The position numbers and the translations under genes are program-made. Below, piece after piece: positions 1 to 7,631 of a stretch of DNA of 46,628 bases; within the stretch, counting starts at the first letter, position 1, and every line of letters starts with the position of its first letter. The DNA comes from Oscillospiraceae bacterium (lineage in GTDB: Bacteria; Bacillota; Clostridia; Oscillospirales; Ruminococcaceae), in contig JAFLUF010000008.1 of NCBI GenBank assembly GCA_022508925.1, positions 1 to 46,628 of the forward strand, written 5' to 3'. The notes beneath the pieces were generated by a model. The model had not been told where the DNA came from and searched no databases. It saw only the letters and a list, made by a program, of their open reading frames with translations.

Positions 1-6
1 TGATAA

Positions 7-34
7 GGGCGCATTATTCGCCTGCGGCGAAAAA
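7..34. repeat. Left arm of a 28-nt inverted repeat
   Basis: These 28 bases reappear exactly, in reverse complement, at 1810-1837. Similarity continues inward as a degenerate hairpin sequence around TTTCTTCAGAAAG (left copy near 48-62, right copy near 1787-1803). The pair brackets the two hypothetical genes at 188-1552. It could be a dispersed intergenic repeat present twice or the ends of a small mobile cassette; no transposase is present between the arms. Confidence 0.85.
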
Positions 35-40
35 CGCTAT

Positions 41-72
41 GAGGGGAAACTTTCTTCAGAAAGTTTCCCCTC
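41..72. repeat. Near-perfect hairpin (15-bp arms)
   Basis: The arm 41-55 is the exact reverse complement of 58-72, so a strong hairpin can form with a very short loop. No T-tract follows immediately on the plus strand; on the minus strand a T-run follows only after about six bases. It belongs to the same dispersed repeat as the right-hand copy near 1787-1806. It may be the remains of a terminator or a palindromic repeat element. Confidence 0.7.
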
Positions 73-121
73 AGAAAAACAGTATGATGTTTATTTCTGC
101 GGAATTATTATAAAAAAACAC

Positions 122-150
122 TTGTAATAAAATTCAAATTGTGATATAAT
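122..150 (+). promoter_or_regulatory. Sigma-A promoter for the 188-1552 gene pair
   Basis: A -35 box TTGTAA (122-127) is followed after 17 bases by a perfect TATAAT (145-150), preceded by TG as an extended -10. Transcription would start near 157, about 30 bases before the first start codon, with the AAAGGAGG site between. Confidence 0.75.
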
Positions 151-187
151 TATTCCAACGAAAATCAACCGCAAAGGAGGAACTTTT

Positions 188-1012
188 ATGAAAAAAATAT
201 CATCAATCGTCTTACTTATAATCTGCTGTCTGCCCGTGCTGTTCATTGCGGGTTTCTTCAATACGGCTATGGTATTGCTTGGCATTCACAATGGCGAGTT
301 AGGTTTTCTTTTAGTTTCACTTACGGTTATAATGTCGCTCGGAGTTACTCTTCCTATAAACCGCGTGCAAAGACTGTTCAATGAAAAGCTCGGGATAAAA
401 GCTCCTTTATATTTTACGCTTGCTTATGCGCCCGCTTTTGCTTTTAATACGGTCTACGCGGTAATATTCAGCTCGCAGTACAGTGATTATCTTGCTGACG
501 AGATTCGTATCGGTTATCTGATATACGTTGGAGAAATCATACTCGCGGCGGCGATCTGGCAGCTTGTATTCCGGATAAGGAGCAAAGAAAGAATTTCCGT
601 CAAAAAAGGTGTATCTGTTGCTCTGCTGATCATCGGGGTATTGATCGTTTCGTTTATGCTGATGCTGTTGAATTTTTTTGCGACGATGATAGAAAATATC
701 GGCTACGCTATTGCTGCGGCAATGACCCTCGCCGCGTCGTTTGGCATTGACCGCATTCGCTTGGTGTTCCGCGAGAAATACGCGATTAATTCCGCTTTGT
801 TCTGGGTATTTGCGTATGTTCCCGTACTTCTTCTCACAGCAGTCTTTATCATTCAAATTACAGATCTCAACGCCTATTTCAGCGGATCATATTCATATCC
901 GTCTTACGTAATTCCGATAAGCAACATTACTTTCGCGGCGTCGGGAGCGTTCTGGATAATAGTATTCAAAATTGCGGAAAAAATGAGAGTAAGAAAAATC
1001 AAGTCGGAATAA
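188..1012 (+). CDS. Multi-pass membrane protein with internal duplication, function unknown
   Basis: The product is 274 residues and very hydrophobic, with about eight predicted membrane segments and a short basic C-terminus; I do not recognise the family. The two halves are related. Residues 57-84 (INRVQRLFNEKLGIKAPLYF...) align with residues 187-214 (IDRIRLVFREKYAINSALFW...), an offset of about 130 residues, and each is followed by a conserved AY-P motif and a further membrane pair. This points to an ancient tandem duplication of a four-helix unit. The start is supported by AAAGGAGG at 173-180 and an extended -10 promoter. The next gene begins 18 bases downstream, so the two are probably cotranscribed. 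A transporter-like or sensory membrane role is possible but not shown by any motif. Confidence 0.8.
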   Translation: MKKISSIVLLIICCLPVLFIAGFFNTAMVLLGIHNGELGFLLVSLTVIMSLGVTLPINRVQRLFNEKLGIKAPLYFTLAYAPAFAFNTVYAVIFSSQYSDYLADEIRIGYLIYVGEIILAAAIWQLVFRIRSKERISVKKGVSVALLIIGVLIVSFMLMLLNFFATMIENIGYAIAAAMTLAASFGIDRIRLVFREKYAINSALFWVFAYVPVLLLTAVFIIQITDLNAYFSGSYSYPSYVIPISNITFAASGAFWIIVFKIAEKMRVRKIKSE

Positions 1013-1030
1013 AATGAAAGGACTGTTATT

Positions 1031-1552
1031 ATGACAATTGAAAGTGTTTTAAGTGCGTTAAAAGTCTCGGAAAATACCGTACCCGTCCGTCAGAATAATT
1101 CAAGTTCGGACTTTGCCGAGCTTTTGTCGGAGCGCGCGAGTATTCAAGCCACAACCCGGAATTTGCCGAGAAAGCTCTCGGATAATTTGCAGGTCCCGCG
1201 AGGAAGAGTCATCGAACAGCGTCCCTGCTGTATAATCTGCGGATTGACGATCTCAGACGAGGGGACCTGTTTGTGCGAATATCCTACGGTAATCAACAAC
1301 TGCGGGGTAAATCTCAAACACAACCCCTCGGCGGAGGGCAGTTCCGTACAGCAGAAAACGGCCGCCGCGAATAAAACGCGGAAAATCTCGGATAATCTGT
1401 CAAACGACGCTAAGAAAATAAAATTACGGCATAAATGTCCGCTCTGCGGCGCTGTAACCGACGACGGAAACTGCGGCTGCGGCAATTTAAAAAGCGATTC
1501 GGATAAGTCGGCAGCGCCAAAGCCCGCGATCACTTTTAAACCGACATTTTGA
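1031..1552 (+). CDS. Small protein with two zinc-ribbon-like cysteine repeats, unknown function
   Basis: The 173-residue product has no signal peptide or membrane segment. It contains two tandem units about 70 residues apart. Each has an RK(L/I)SDNL stretch (residues 47-53 and 117-123) followed by a C-x2-C-G...C-x-C cluster (C67, C70, C80, C82 and C136, C139, C148, C150), which suits two small zinc knuckles. The linkers are rich in Ser, Asn, Lys and Pro and look disordered, and the C-terminus is Pro/Lys rich. An AAAGGA site at 1017-1022 precedes the ATG. The gene follows the membrane protein gene closely and is followed by hairpin repeats. The repeat architecture is directly visible; the function is unknown. 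Confidence 0.65.
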   Translation: MTIESVLSALKVSENTVPVRQNNSSSDFAELLSERASIQATTRNLPRKLSDNLQVPRGRVIEQRPCCIICGLTISDEGTCLCEYPTVINNCGVNLKHNPSAEGSSVQQKTAAANKTRKISDNLSNDAKKIKLRHKCPLCGAVTDDGNCGCGNLKSDSDKSAAPKPAITFKPTF

Positions 1553-1576
1553 TCTTGAAAGCTGTATTTTGAGTTT

Positions 1577-1648
1577 CCAAAGGGGCATTGCCCCTTTGGT
1601 GGGGGTGTGGGGTGGTCTCCCCCGGTGGGGGAGGTGTCACGAAGTGAC
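1577..1648. repeat. GC-rich intergenic hairpin array
   Basis: Three consecutive hairpins are visible: 1577-1586/1590-1599 (10 bp, loop ATT), 1617-1623/1627-1633 (7 bp, loop GGT) and 1636-1640/1644-1648 (5 bp, loop GAA). The G/C-run composition differs from the neighbouring coding DNA. It resembles REP-like intergenic repeats that recur in clostridial genomes. No T-tract follows, so it is not a classical terminator for the gene at 1031. Confidence 0.65.
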
Positions 1649-1809
1649 GGAGGGGCTGACCGACAGACCAAAGCCCCCACGGTAATTTTAACTTTATCTA
1701 CAGCCCGAGACCGCAGAAAGTTCTGCGGTCTCTTACCATAAAAGACTATCAAAACGAGAGTAAATCTTTTGGCTTTGTGGGAGAAAAACTTTCTGAAGAA
1801 AGGTTAGCT

Positions 1810-1837
1810 TTTTTCGCCGCAGGCGAATAATGCGCCC
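1810..1837. repeat. Right arm of the 28-nt inverted repeat
   Basis: Exact reverse complement of 7-34. It lies just beyond the stop of the last oxidoreductase gene, in the space between convergent transcription units. Confidence 0.85.
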
Positions 1838-1885
1838 TCGCACCCCTTTTTCAAAGACTTTTTGTATGCTCTCCTATTACTTTTT

Positions 1886-2416
1886 TTATATGCTCATTCC
1901 TATTTCTATCGCCTTGAAATTGTTTTTTATAAGCGTTTCCTTTGTCGGAGGCACGACCTTTTCGATTGCCTTCTTTACCGTTTCAAGCGTGAACAGCTTT
2001 GTTTCCTTTATTATCTTTCCGAGCAATATCATATTCGAGCCGCCCTGAAGGGCGTTTTCACTCGCAAGAGTAGTCGAAGGGAGATAATAACATGAAATGT
2101 CGCTCCTGCCGCACTTTGATTCAATTAGCGAGCTGTCGATAAATACCGAGCCGCTCGGCTTTACCGCGTTTATAAACTTGTCGTAAGACGGCTGGTTCAT
2201 AGCCACGAGAATATCGGGATATGTTACCACGGGAGAGCCTATCGGCTCGTCGGAAACGCAGACCGAACAGTTTGCCGTGCCGCCGCGCATTTCGGGTCCG
2301 TATGACGGGAGCCACGAAAGCTCCTTTCCGTCGATAAGCGCGCAGTACGCCAGGACCTTCCCCGCGAAAAGAACTCCCTGTCCGCCAAATCCCGCAAGCA
2401 GAATCTCTGTCGTCAT
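1886..2416 (-). CDS. 2-oxoacid:ferredoxin oxidoreductase, gamma subunit
   Basis: The 176-residue protein has the pyruvate/ketoisovalerate oxidoreductase catalytic-domain signature of the gamma chain: an early GFGGQG loop (residues 9-14), then SYGPEMRGG, and a C-terminal MILLGKI segment. In four-subunit enzymes this small chain completes the complex that oxidatively decarboxylates 2-oxoacids to acyl-CoA and passes electrons to ferredoxin. Length is normal for KorC/VorC. It is the last gene of the operon: its ATG overlaps the stop of the beta-subunit gene by four bases, indicating translational coupling. The substrate (2-oxoglutarate, branched-chain or aryl 2-oxoacid) cannot be decided from this chain. 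Confidence 0.92.
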   Translation of the reverse strand: MTTEILLAGFGGQGVLFAGKVLAYCALIDGKELSWLPSYGPEMRGGTANCSVCVSDEPIGSPVVTYPDILVAMNQPSYDKFINAVKPSGSVFIDSSLIESKCGRSDISCYYLPSTTLASENALQGGSNMILLGKIIKETKLFTLETVKKAIEKVVPPTKETLIKNNFKAIEIGMSI

Positions 2417-3165
2417 TTTGCTCCCTCCCCCGAAATATCCTTGTATACCCCGAGCGGATAATACGGTATCATCTCGTCCTGCAGTCTCTTAATTGACTCG
2501 AGAGGAGTCAATCCCCAATTTGTCGGGCAGGTCGAAAGGACCTCGATTATCGACAGTCCGCGCTGTTCCTTTTCGTTTTCAAACGCCTTTCGTATCGCCT
2601 TTTTCGCCTCGCGTATATGCGGAACGCTGTCCACCGATACACGCTGAGCGAGAGCCACGCCCTCAAGCGTTGAAAGCATTTCGCACATCTTTATCGGATA
2701 ACCTGCCGTTTTTACGTCTCTGCCGTATGGGGTAGTCTGAGTTATCTGCCCGGGAAGTGAAGTAGGCGCCATTTGCCCGCCGGTCATTCCGTAAGTTGTG
2801 TTGTTGATAAATATGATAACGAGGTTTTCTCCGCGGGCCGCGCTGTGAACCGTCTCGCACGTTCCAATAGCCGCAAGGTCGCCGTCGCCCTGATATGTAA
2901 ACACAAACTTTTCGGGATTTGCGCGCTTTACTCCCGTAGCTACCGCGGGAGCACGCCCGTGCGGCGCTTCGATAACGTCGCAGCCGAAATAATCATAGGC
3001 CATTACCGAACAGCCTACGGGAACAACGCCTATCGTATCGCCCTCGATGTTCATCTCGTCAATGACCTCGCAGATGAGCCTGTGAACGATACCGTGCGTA
3101 CATCCGGGACAATAATGTGTAGGAACGTCAAGCAGCGACTTTGGTCTTTCAAATACGACTGCCAT
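2413..3165 (-). CDS. 2-oxoacid:ferredoxin oxidoreductase, beta (TPP-binding) subunit
   Basis: The 250-residue protein carries a thiamine-pyrophosphate-binding motif with GDGD at 93-96 and NN at 121-122, typical of the beta chain. CPGC at 19-22 is the conserved N-terminal motif of the family. This subunit holds TPP at the active site where the 2-oxoacid is decarboxylated. It is cytoplasmic. It overlaps the alpha gene by one base upstream and the gamma gene by four bases downstream, so the three genes are tightly coupled. Length and motifs fit the KorB/VorA type of four-subunit enzyme; substrate specificity remains open. Confidence 0.93.
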   Translation of the reverse strand: MAVVFERPKSLLDVPTHYCPGCTHGIVHRLICEVIDEMNIEGDTIGVVPVGCSVMAYDYFGCDVIEAPHGRAPAVATGVKRANPEKFVFTYQGDGDLAAIGTCETVHSAARGENLVIIFINNTTYGMTGGQMAPTSLPGQITQTTPYGRDVKTAGYPIKMCEMLSTLEGVALAQRVSVDSVPHIREAKKAIRKAFENEKEQRGLSIIEVLSTCPTNWGLTPLESIKRLQDEMIPYYPLGVYKDISGEGAK

Positions 3166-4232
3166 TAAAGCTCACCCCCTGTTGCCACAAGCCTTTTTAT
3201 CTCCTCTAAAACATCTGCAGGAACGGGAACCGCGCCGCCCGTTCTGCCGTTGAAATATACCGGCTTTGAGCAGTTTATCGCAAGCTTTACGTCGTCTATC
3301 ATCTGCCCCATCGACATCTCCACATCAAGCAATACCCTTGCAGTCTCTGCCGCTTTGTTAAGCTCTTTTACAGGGAACGGCCAAAGTGTTTTCGGACGGA
3401 ACAGCCCCGCCTTTATCCCGAGCTTTCTCGCGGAATTTACCGCGGTTTTGGCTACTCTCGCGGACGCGCCGTACGCGCACAGCAGGACATCGCAGTCCTC
3501 GGTAAGATACAGCTCGGCGTCGGTCTCGTTTTCCATTACAATTTCATAACGCCTGAATCTCTCCAGAACGAGCTTTTCCAAGTCATCGGGCTGAAGATAA
3601 AGCGAGTTTATGATATGATGCTCACGCTTGAATTTATGTCCGTCCGCCGCCCAATTGCTGTTGTCGCATTTGCTTTCCGAAGGCTCGGGAATAGTCACCG
3701 GCTCCATCATCTGCCCAAGCAACCCGTCAGCTAAAAGCACTGCGGGAATGCGGTATTTTTCGGCGGTATCAAACGCCTTTGATACCATGTCCACCATTTC
3801 CTGAACGGAAGCGGGCGCGAATACCAAAACGTGAAAGTCTCCGTGGCCAAGCGCCTTTGTCGCCTGCCAATAATCCGCCTGAGAGGGCTGTATCCCGCCA
3901 AGACCCGGACCGCCGCGCTGAACGTTTACGATAAGCGCGGGAACATCACAAGCCGCAAGATAGGAAATACCTTCGGATTTAAGCGAAATTCCCGGAGAGG
4001 ACGACGAGGTCATAGCCCTCTTTCCCGTAGACGCCGCGCCGAGCACCATATTTACCGCGGCTATCTCGCTTTCCGCCTGTAAAAAAACTCCGCCCGCCTT
4101 TGGCATACGCTTTGCCATATATGCCGCAAGCTCGGTCTGCGGCGTTATGGGATAGCCGAAAAAGCACCTGCACTGTGCGCGAATCGCCGCCTCTGCAAGC
4201 GCCTCGTTTCCCTTCATCAGATTTCTGTCCAA
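3165..4232 (-). CDS. vorB: 2-oxoacid:ferredoxin oxidoreductase, alpha subunit (VorB/KorA-like)
   Basis: The 355-residue chain opens with MKGNEALAEAAI and FGYPITPQTE, then AESEIAAVNMVLGAA, TSSSSPGISLK and QRGGPGLGG, all hallmarks of the alpha subunit of 2-oxoacid:ferredoxin oxidoreductases. From memory this exact motif series is usual for clostridial proteins annotated as VorB (2-oxoisovalerate ferredoxin oxidoreductase), but KorA proteins are similar, so the symbol is provisional. It sits after the ferredoxin-like gene and before the beta gene, giving the order delta-alpha-beta-gamma. Such enzymes link amino-acid catabolism or reductive 2-oxoacid synthesis to low-potential ferredoxin in anaerobes. 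Confidence 0.92.
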   Translation of the reverse strand: MDRNLMKGNEALAEAAIRAQCRCFFGYPITPQTELAAYMAKRMPKAGGVFLQAESEIAAVNMVLGAASTGKRAMTSSSSPGISLKSEGISYLAACDVPALIVNVQRGGPGLGGIQPSQADYWQATKALGHGDFHVLVFAPASVQEMVDMVSKAFDTAEKYRIPAVLLADGLLGQMMEPVTIPEPSESKCDNSNWAADGHKFKREHHIINSLYLQPDDLEKLVLERFRRYEIVMENETDAELYLTEDCDVLLCAYGASARVAKTAVNSARKLGIKAGLFRPKTLWPFPVKELNKAAETARVLLDVEMSMGQMIDDVKLAINCSKPVYFNGRTGGAVPVPADVLEEIKRLVATGGEL

Positions 4233-4244
4233 CTTTTCCCCACC

Positions 4245-4451
4245 TCACTTTTCCACAACTATCGCGCAGTCGGGACACATCATGGCACACATCGCGCAGC
4301 TTATGCATTTATCCTCGTCGGTGCAGACCGCGTAGAAATATCCCTTTTTGTTGCATTTTTCATTTTGCAGCGCCACGATCTCCTTCGGACACGCGGTAGT
4401 ACATAAACCGCAGCCCTTACAGCGCTCGGTGATGACTGTCATTTTTGCCAT
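4245..4451 (-). CDS. 2x[4Fe-4S] ferredoxin-like delta subunit
   Basis: This 68-residue protein has two complete C-x2-C-x2-C-x3-CP clusters (Cys 11, 14, 17, 21 and Cys 49, 52, 55, 59), the arrangement that binds two [4Fe-4S] centres. It is the electron-transfer subunit of the adjacent 2-oxoacid oxidoreductase, passing electrons from the TPP site to free ferredoxin. It lies 12 bases upstream of the alpha gene in the same operon. Length is normal for KorD/VorD. Confidence 0.93.
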   Translation of the reverse strand: MAKMTVITERCKGCGLCTTACPKEIVALQNEKCNKKGYFYAVCTDEDKCISCAMCAMMCPDCAIVVEK

Positions 4452-4472
4452 TTTCGCTCCCCCTGTTTTCCG

Positions 4473-5132
4473 TTATTTATCCCAAATGGGTCTAACATAT
4501 ATCTTTATCGGTAAGATGTTTTTTGCGTTTACCTGTTCGCAAAGCTCCTCAGAGCAAGCCGTAAACTTTATCGGAAGTCCGGTTTTCCGTGAAACCTCAA
4601 GCGCAAATCCTTCCGACTGTTCTATAATTTGGGCGGTAGTTTCAATGCCGAGGTTTGTGTTGTTTACTATTGCCGTGTGTTTCATTCGCGAGGCGCGTTC
4701 TATTTCGTACATAAGCTCAACCGCCTCTTCCGCGGTTTGGGTGAGAAATCTGCGCTGATTTATCACATACAGCATTTCCACATCACAGTACGCGTTAAGC
4801 TCTCCCGAAAACCTCCCGAGAGCAAACGCTCCCGCGTCGTCTCCGCCCACATCAACGATCAAATTATCATAGCTTTCCGCAAGCCGCGCCAAGTCAAACT
4901 GAAGCGACGGAATATCAAGGTTTGTGTTAGCGAAATCGGGCGCGATAAACGTTATTCCCGACTTTTCAAACAGCTCGCGAAAATCCGCCGCCCTGAAATA
5001 CGGATTTACAATATCCAGATCAACAACGGCCGCGTTTTTTGAAGCATTGCTTCTCGCCTTTACCGCAAGATTTACCGATAAATTGGTTTTTCCGCTGCCG
5101 TAATGTCCTGTGACAACGGTAATTTTCTTCAT
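4473..5132 (-). CDS. P-loop ATPase of the MinD/ParA/CobQ type
   Basis: Read from the ATG at 5132 the protein has 219 residues and begins MKKITVVTGHYGSGKTN, a deviant Walker A loop at residues 9-17. DLDIVNPYFR and VDVGGDDAGA follow, the expected Walker A' and B regions of the SIMIBI class. The longer frame starts with GTG at 5165 and adds 11 residues not typical of the family; GGGGGA lies a suitable distance before the inner ATG, so I prefer it. It is the first gene of the oxidoreductase operon, 21 bases before the ferredoxin gene. It may help assemble or insert cofactors or iron-sulfur clusters in that enzyme (inference from context). There is no evidence for a partitioning role. Confidence 0.8.
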   Translation of the reverse strand: MKKITVVTGHYGSGKTNLSVNLAVKARSNASKNAAVVDLDIVNPYFRAADFRELFEKSGITFIAPDFANTNLDIPSLQFDLARLAESYDNLIVDVGGDDAGAFALGRFSGELNAYCDVEMLYVINQRRFLTQTAEEAVELMYEIERASRMKHTAIVNNTNLGIETTAQIIEQSEGFALEVSRKTGLPIKFTACSEELCEQVNAKNILPIKIYVRPIWDK

Positions 5133-5194
5133 CCGCCATTCCCCCGCCACTTTACTTTCACACACCGCATATCTTTTTCATTACGGCAAAAGTG

Positions 5195-6298
5195 TTATTC
5201 CATGCGTTGTTTCATTTCCGCTTCTACCGCGTCCAGAGCAGCCCGAATGACTTTATCCATATCGAAATACCTGTACATTCCCAGCCTGCCGCCGAAAATA
5301 ACATCACGACGCGATCCGGCAAGCTTGGCATATTCGGAATACAGCGCCGTGTTTCTTCCGTCATTTATAGGATAGTACGGTTCTGCTCCGGAGCACCATT
5401 CTGCGGAGTATTCGCGGGAGATAACGGTACTTCTCTGTGTTCCGAATTCAAAATGCTTGTGTTCGATTATTCTGGTATAAGGGATATCGGCAGATGTGTA
5501 ATTCACCACGGCGTTGCCCTGAAAATTGTCCGTATCAAGAATTTCATTTTCAAACCGCACAGAACGGTATTCAAGCCTGCCGAGACCGTACTCGAAAAAC
5601 TCGTCTATACAACCTGTAAACACTGTTTTCTTCGCGATTTTTTCGTTCTTCAGAGCCGAATAGTCGGTATCAAGCCTTAGTTCTGTTCCCTTGAGAAGCT
5701 TTTCAAAGATCTGAGTATATCCGCCGATCGGTATCCCCTGAAATCGGTCGGTAAAATAGTTGTTGTCGTATGTGAACCTCAGCGGAAGCCGCTTTATTAT
5801 AAACGCCGGAAGCTCGCTGCACTTACGTCCCCACTGCTTTTCGGTATAACCCTTTATCAGCTTTTCATACACATCGGGTCCAACCAACGACAGAGCCTGC
5901 TCTTCAAGATTTTCAGGTTTGGTGATGTTAAGCCCCGCAAGCTGTTCGGCTATCTTCGCTTTTGCTTCGGAAGGAGTTTTTACTCCCCACATCTTGCTGA
6001 AGGTATTCATATTGAACGGCAGATTATACAGTTCGTCACCGTATATTGCAACGGGAGAATTGATATAATTGTTAAACTCGGCAAACCGATTCACATAATC
6101 CCATATCTCTCTGTCGGAGGTGTGAAAAATATGCGCTCCGTATTTATGAACGTTAATTCCTTCAACAAGCTCGGTATAGCAGTTTCCGCCTATGTGTGAG
6201 CGTCTGTCTATAACAAGACATCTCCGCCCGCGCCCGGTCATCTCATAAGCAAAAACCGCACCGAATAAGCCGGAGCCTACAATCAGATAATCGTACAT
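5195..6298 (-). CDS. glf: UDP-galactopyranose mutase
   Basis: The 367-residue flavoenzyme has the N-terminal FAD-binding loop GSGLFG (8-13), IDRRSHIGGN, KYGAHIFHT and EKQWGRKCSEL. These are diagnostic of UDP-galactopyranose mutase, which interconverts UDP-galactopyranose and UDP-galactofuranose in the cytoplasm. The length is standard. It follows the DUF4422 glycosyltransferase gene with a one-base gap and shares its promoter at 7228-7256. Its product, UDP-Galf, is the expected donor for the GlfT2-like transferase encoded at 27416-29104, so the two ends of the glycan locus are functionally linked. Confidence 0.96.
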   Translation of the reverse strand: MYDYLIVGSGLFGAVFAYEMTGRGRRCLVIDRRSHIGGNCYTELVEGINVHKYGAHIFHTSDREIWDYVNRFAEFNNYINSPVAIYGDELYNLPFNMNTFSKMWGVKTPSEAKAKIAEQLAGLNITKPENLEEQALSLVGPDVYEKLIKGYTEKQWGRKCSELPAFIIKRLPLRFTYDNNYFTDRFQGIPIGGYTQIFEKLLKGTELRLDTDYSALKNEKIAKKTVFTGCIDEFFEYGLGRLEYRSVRFENEILDTDNFQGNAVVNYTSADIPYTRIIEHKHFEFGTQRSTVISREYSAEWCSGAEPYYPINDGRNTALYSEYAKLAGSRRDVIFGGRLGMYRYFDMDKVIRAALDAVEAEMKQRME

Positions 6299-6299
6299 T

Positions 6300-7136
6300 T
6301 CAGCCTTTCCTTTTTACGAGTCTCTTTACCAAAAATCTTCGTTTGCTTTCGGGAGGAAGCAGCTTATATAAAAGCCGCTTTTTGACGGGACACTCCGTAT
6401 CCAGCCGGGGAAGTTCTTTTATTCTCGCACCGTTTTCACTGCAGTAACCGACATATATGCCGGTAAATATCTCTCCGAGATATCCGTCTGTTCTGTCCGA
6501 CTGAAAATCTCCGTGTACCGTTTTGCGTTTATCAAATTCCTGTAATACAGCAAATAAGATTTCACAGTATTCAAAGAAATATTTTCCGCTCATTACAAAC
6601 ATATTGCAAAAATACTGTCTGTTCTGAGAGAGATATTTATCCATCGCTCCGATCAGTTGCGGCGACTTCTCCCGCAGTATCTCAGCAAACAGCTCCAGAT
6701 CCTCGGTATAATGAAACCTCGAGGTGCAGTAATGCTCACGGGTACTAAGTCCCATATCCTCGCTTCGCGGAACAATAATATCGTATTTCCGAACAAGCCT
6801 CTGCCACTGCTCCTCGTTCAGAAGAAGCTTTCCGTATTCTTTTTCGGAAAGAGTTCCCCTTACCGTATACGGCGGACCGACAGTCTCGTCGGCGCAAAAA
6901 AAACGCCGATAATGGCAAAATCCGTAATAATCGGCGGTCACATTCTTCCACACGCAATAATGGGCAGTCAGCTCGCAGTATTCACGGTTTTTGGCTGAGA
7001 TATTCTCTCCGATATCATCAGCAGCAGCACCCTCAACAGGCTGGTTTAGCGCGCTGCCGCACTGTATGGGAATACACATCGGCGGAACTGTTTCATACGG
7101 CTTGTGGCAGCACATAAATATTTTTATATCACTCAT
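6300..7136 (-). CDS. DUF4422-type glycosyltransferase
   Basis: The 278-residue protein begins with the DUF4422 pattern IKIFMCCHKPYETVPP. ISAKNREYCELTAHYCVWKN and YYGFCHYRRFF follow, as is typical of this family of capsular-polysaccharide glycosyltransferases with a GT-A-like fold. It has no membrane segment and should act at the cytoplasmic membrane face. It is the first gene of a two-gene unit with glf, driven by the promoter at 7228-7256. Pairing with glf suggests that it may add or accept galactofuranose, but the donor cannot be read from sequence. Confidence 0.85.
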   Translation of the reverse strand: MSDIKIFMCCHKPYETVPPMCIPIQCGSALNQPVEGAAADDIGENISAKNREYCELTAHYCVWKNVTADYYGFCHYRRFFCADETVGPPYTVRGTLSEKEYGKLLLNEEQWQRLVRKYDIIVPRSEDMGLSTREHYCTSRFHYTEDLELFAEILREKSPQLIGAMDKYLSQNRQYFCNMFVMSGKYFFEYCEILFAVLQEFDKRKTVHGDFQSDRTDGYLGEIFTGIYVGYCSENGARIKELPRLDTECPVKKRLLYKLLPPESKRRFLVKRLVKRKG

Positions 7137-7227
7137 AATTAGCCCTTTTCCGGCAGTTTCCCGGTATAAGCCTCTCAGGATCGAAGAAGCTTCAATACCT
7201 CACGGAAATATATCATTCATACTACGA

Positions 7228-7256
7228 ATTATATCACATTTCACACAAGAAGTCAA
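7228..7256 (-). promoter_or_regulatory. Sigma-A promoter for DUF4422-glf
   Basis: On the minus strand a TTGACT -35 box (7251-7256) and a perfect TATAAT -10 box (7228-7233) are separated by 17 bases, with an upstream TG making an extended -10. Transcription would start near 7221, about 85 bases before the ATG at 7136. Confidence 0.82.
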
Positions 7257-7398
7257 GTAAATATTCTGCTCTCGCTGATGTTTTGGCAGATTTACATCGG
7301 AAGAGAGCAACAACTATAAAAACAAAACCAGAGCCAAATAAAGCGAAAATGCGGGAAAAACGGCCGATTTTACTGACGGTATGCCATGTATTCCGAGC

Positions 7399-7436
7399 AA
7401 AAAACCAACCGCACCCGAAGATCCGAGTGCGGTTGG
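7399..7436 (-). terminator. Intrinsic terminator of the 16822-7632 operon
   Basis: The arms 7427-7436 and 7405-7414 pair perfectly over 10 bp. On the minus strand the hairpin is followed by six T residues (7399-7404). It lies downstream of the GtrA gene and separates that operon from the DUF4422-glf unit. Confidence 0.85.
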
Positions 7437-7631
7437 TCTGCATAAATACAGTTTCATACAAAACATGATCATTCATCTTATATATAAAGTTTTCACCGCT
7501 TTTTAAATCATAAACAGTAATACCCGTCACCCTACAACCGCTTCCTGAAATATAAACGATTTGATCTTTATCCTTATCTGCCGCCAACAGCCCGGCGTAT
7601 CCGTATCATCACTTCGCAAAATTCATCTCAA

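Larger units (their letters stand above)
1553..1885. other. Gene-free interval between convergent units
   Basis: This 333-base gap separates the plus-strand hypothetical gene from the minus-strand oxidoreductase operon. It holds the hairpin array at 1577-1648, a further hairpin at 1707-1732 (12-bp arms, minimal loop), and the right arm of the inverted repeat at 1810-1837 with its associated TTTCTTCAGAAAG hairpin (about 1787-1806, followed by T-rich sequence on the minus strand). No convincing gene is present; the open frame at 1144-1752 on the minus strand is a shadow. Confidence 0.7.
7137..7631. other. Gene-free interval with promoter and terminator
   Basis: This 495-base gap contains the minus-strand promoter of the DUF4422-glf unit (7228-7256) and the terminator closing the upstream minus-strand operon (7399-7436). 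A 117-codon minus-strand frame (7234-7587) runs through the terminator hairpin, lacks recognisable features and is rejected as a gene. Confidence 0.7.

Noticed and set aside
1144-1752. 202-codon minus-strand frame opposite the Cys-repeat gene
   Set aside because: Runs through intergenic hairpin repeats and has no domain; the plus-strand gene has a promoter, ribosome site and internal repeats.
7234-7587. 117-codon minus-strand frame after the GtrA gene
   Set aside because: It reads straight through a strong intrinsic terminator (7399-7436) and overlaps the promoter of the DUF4422 gene; no recognisable domain or ribosome site.
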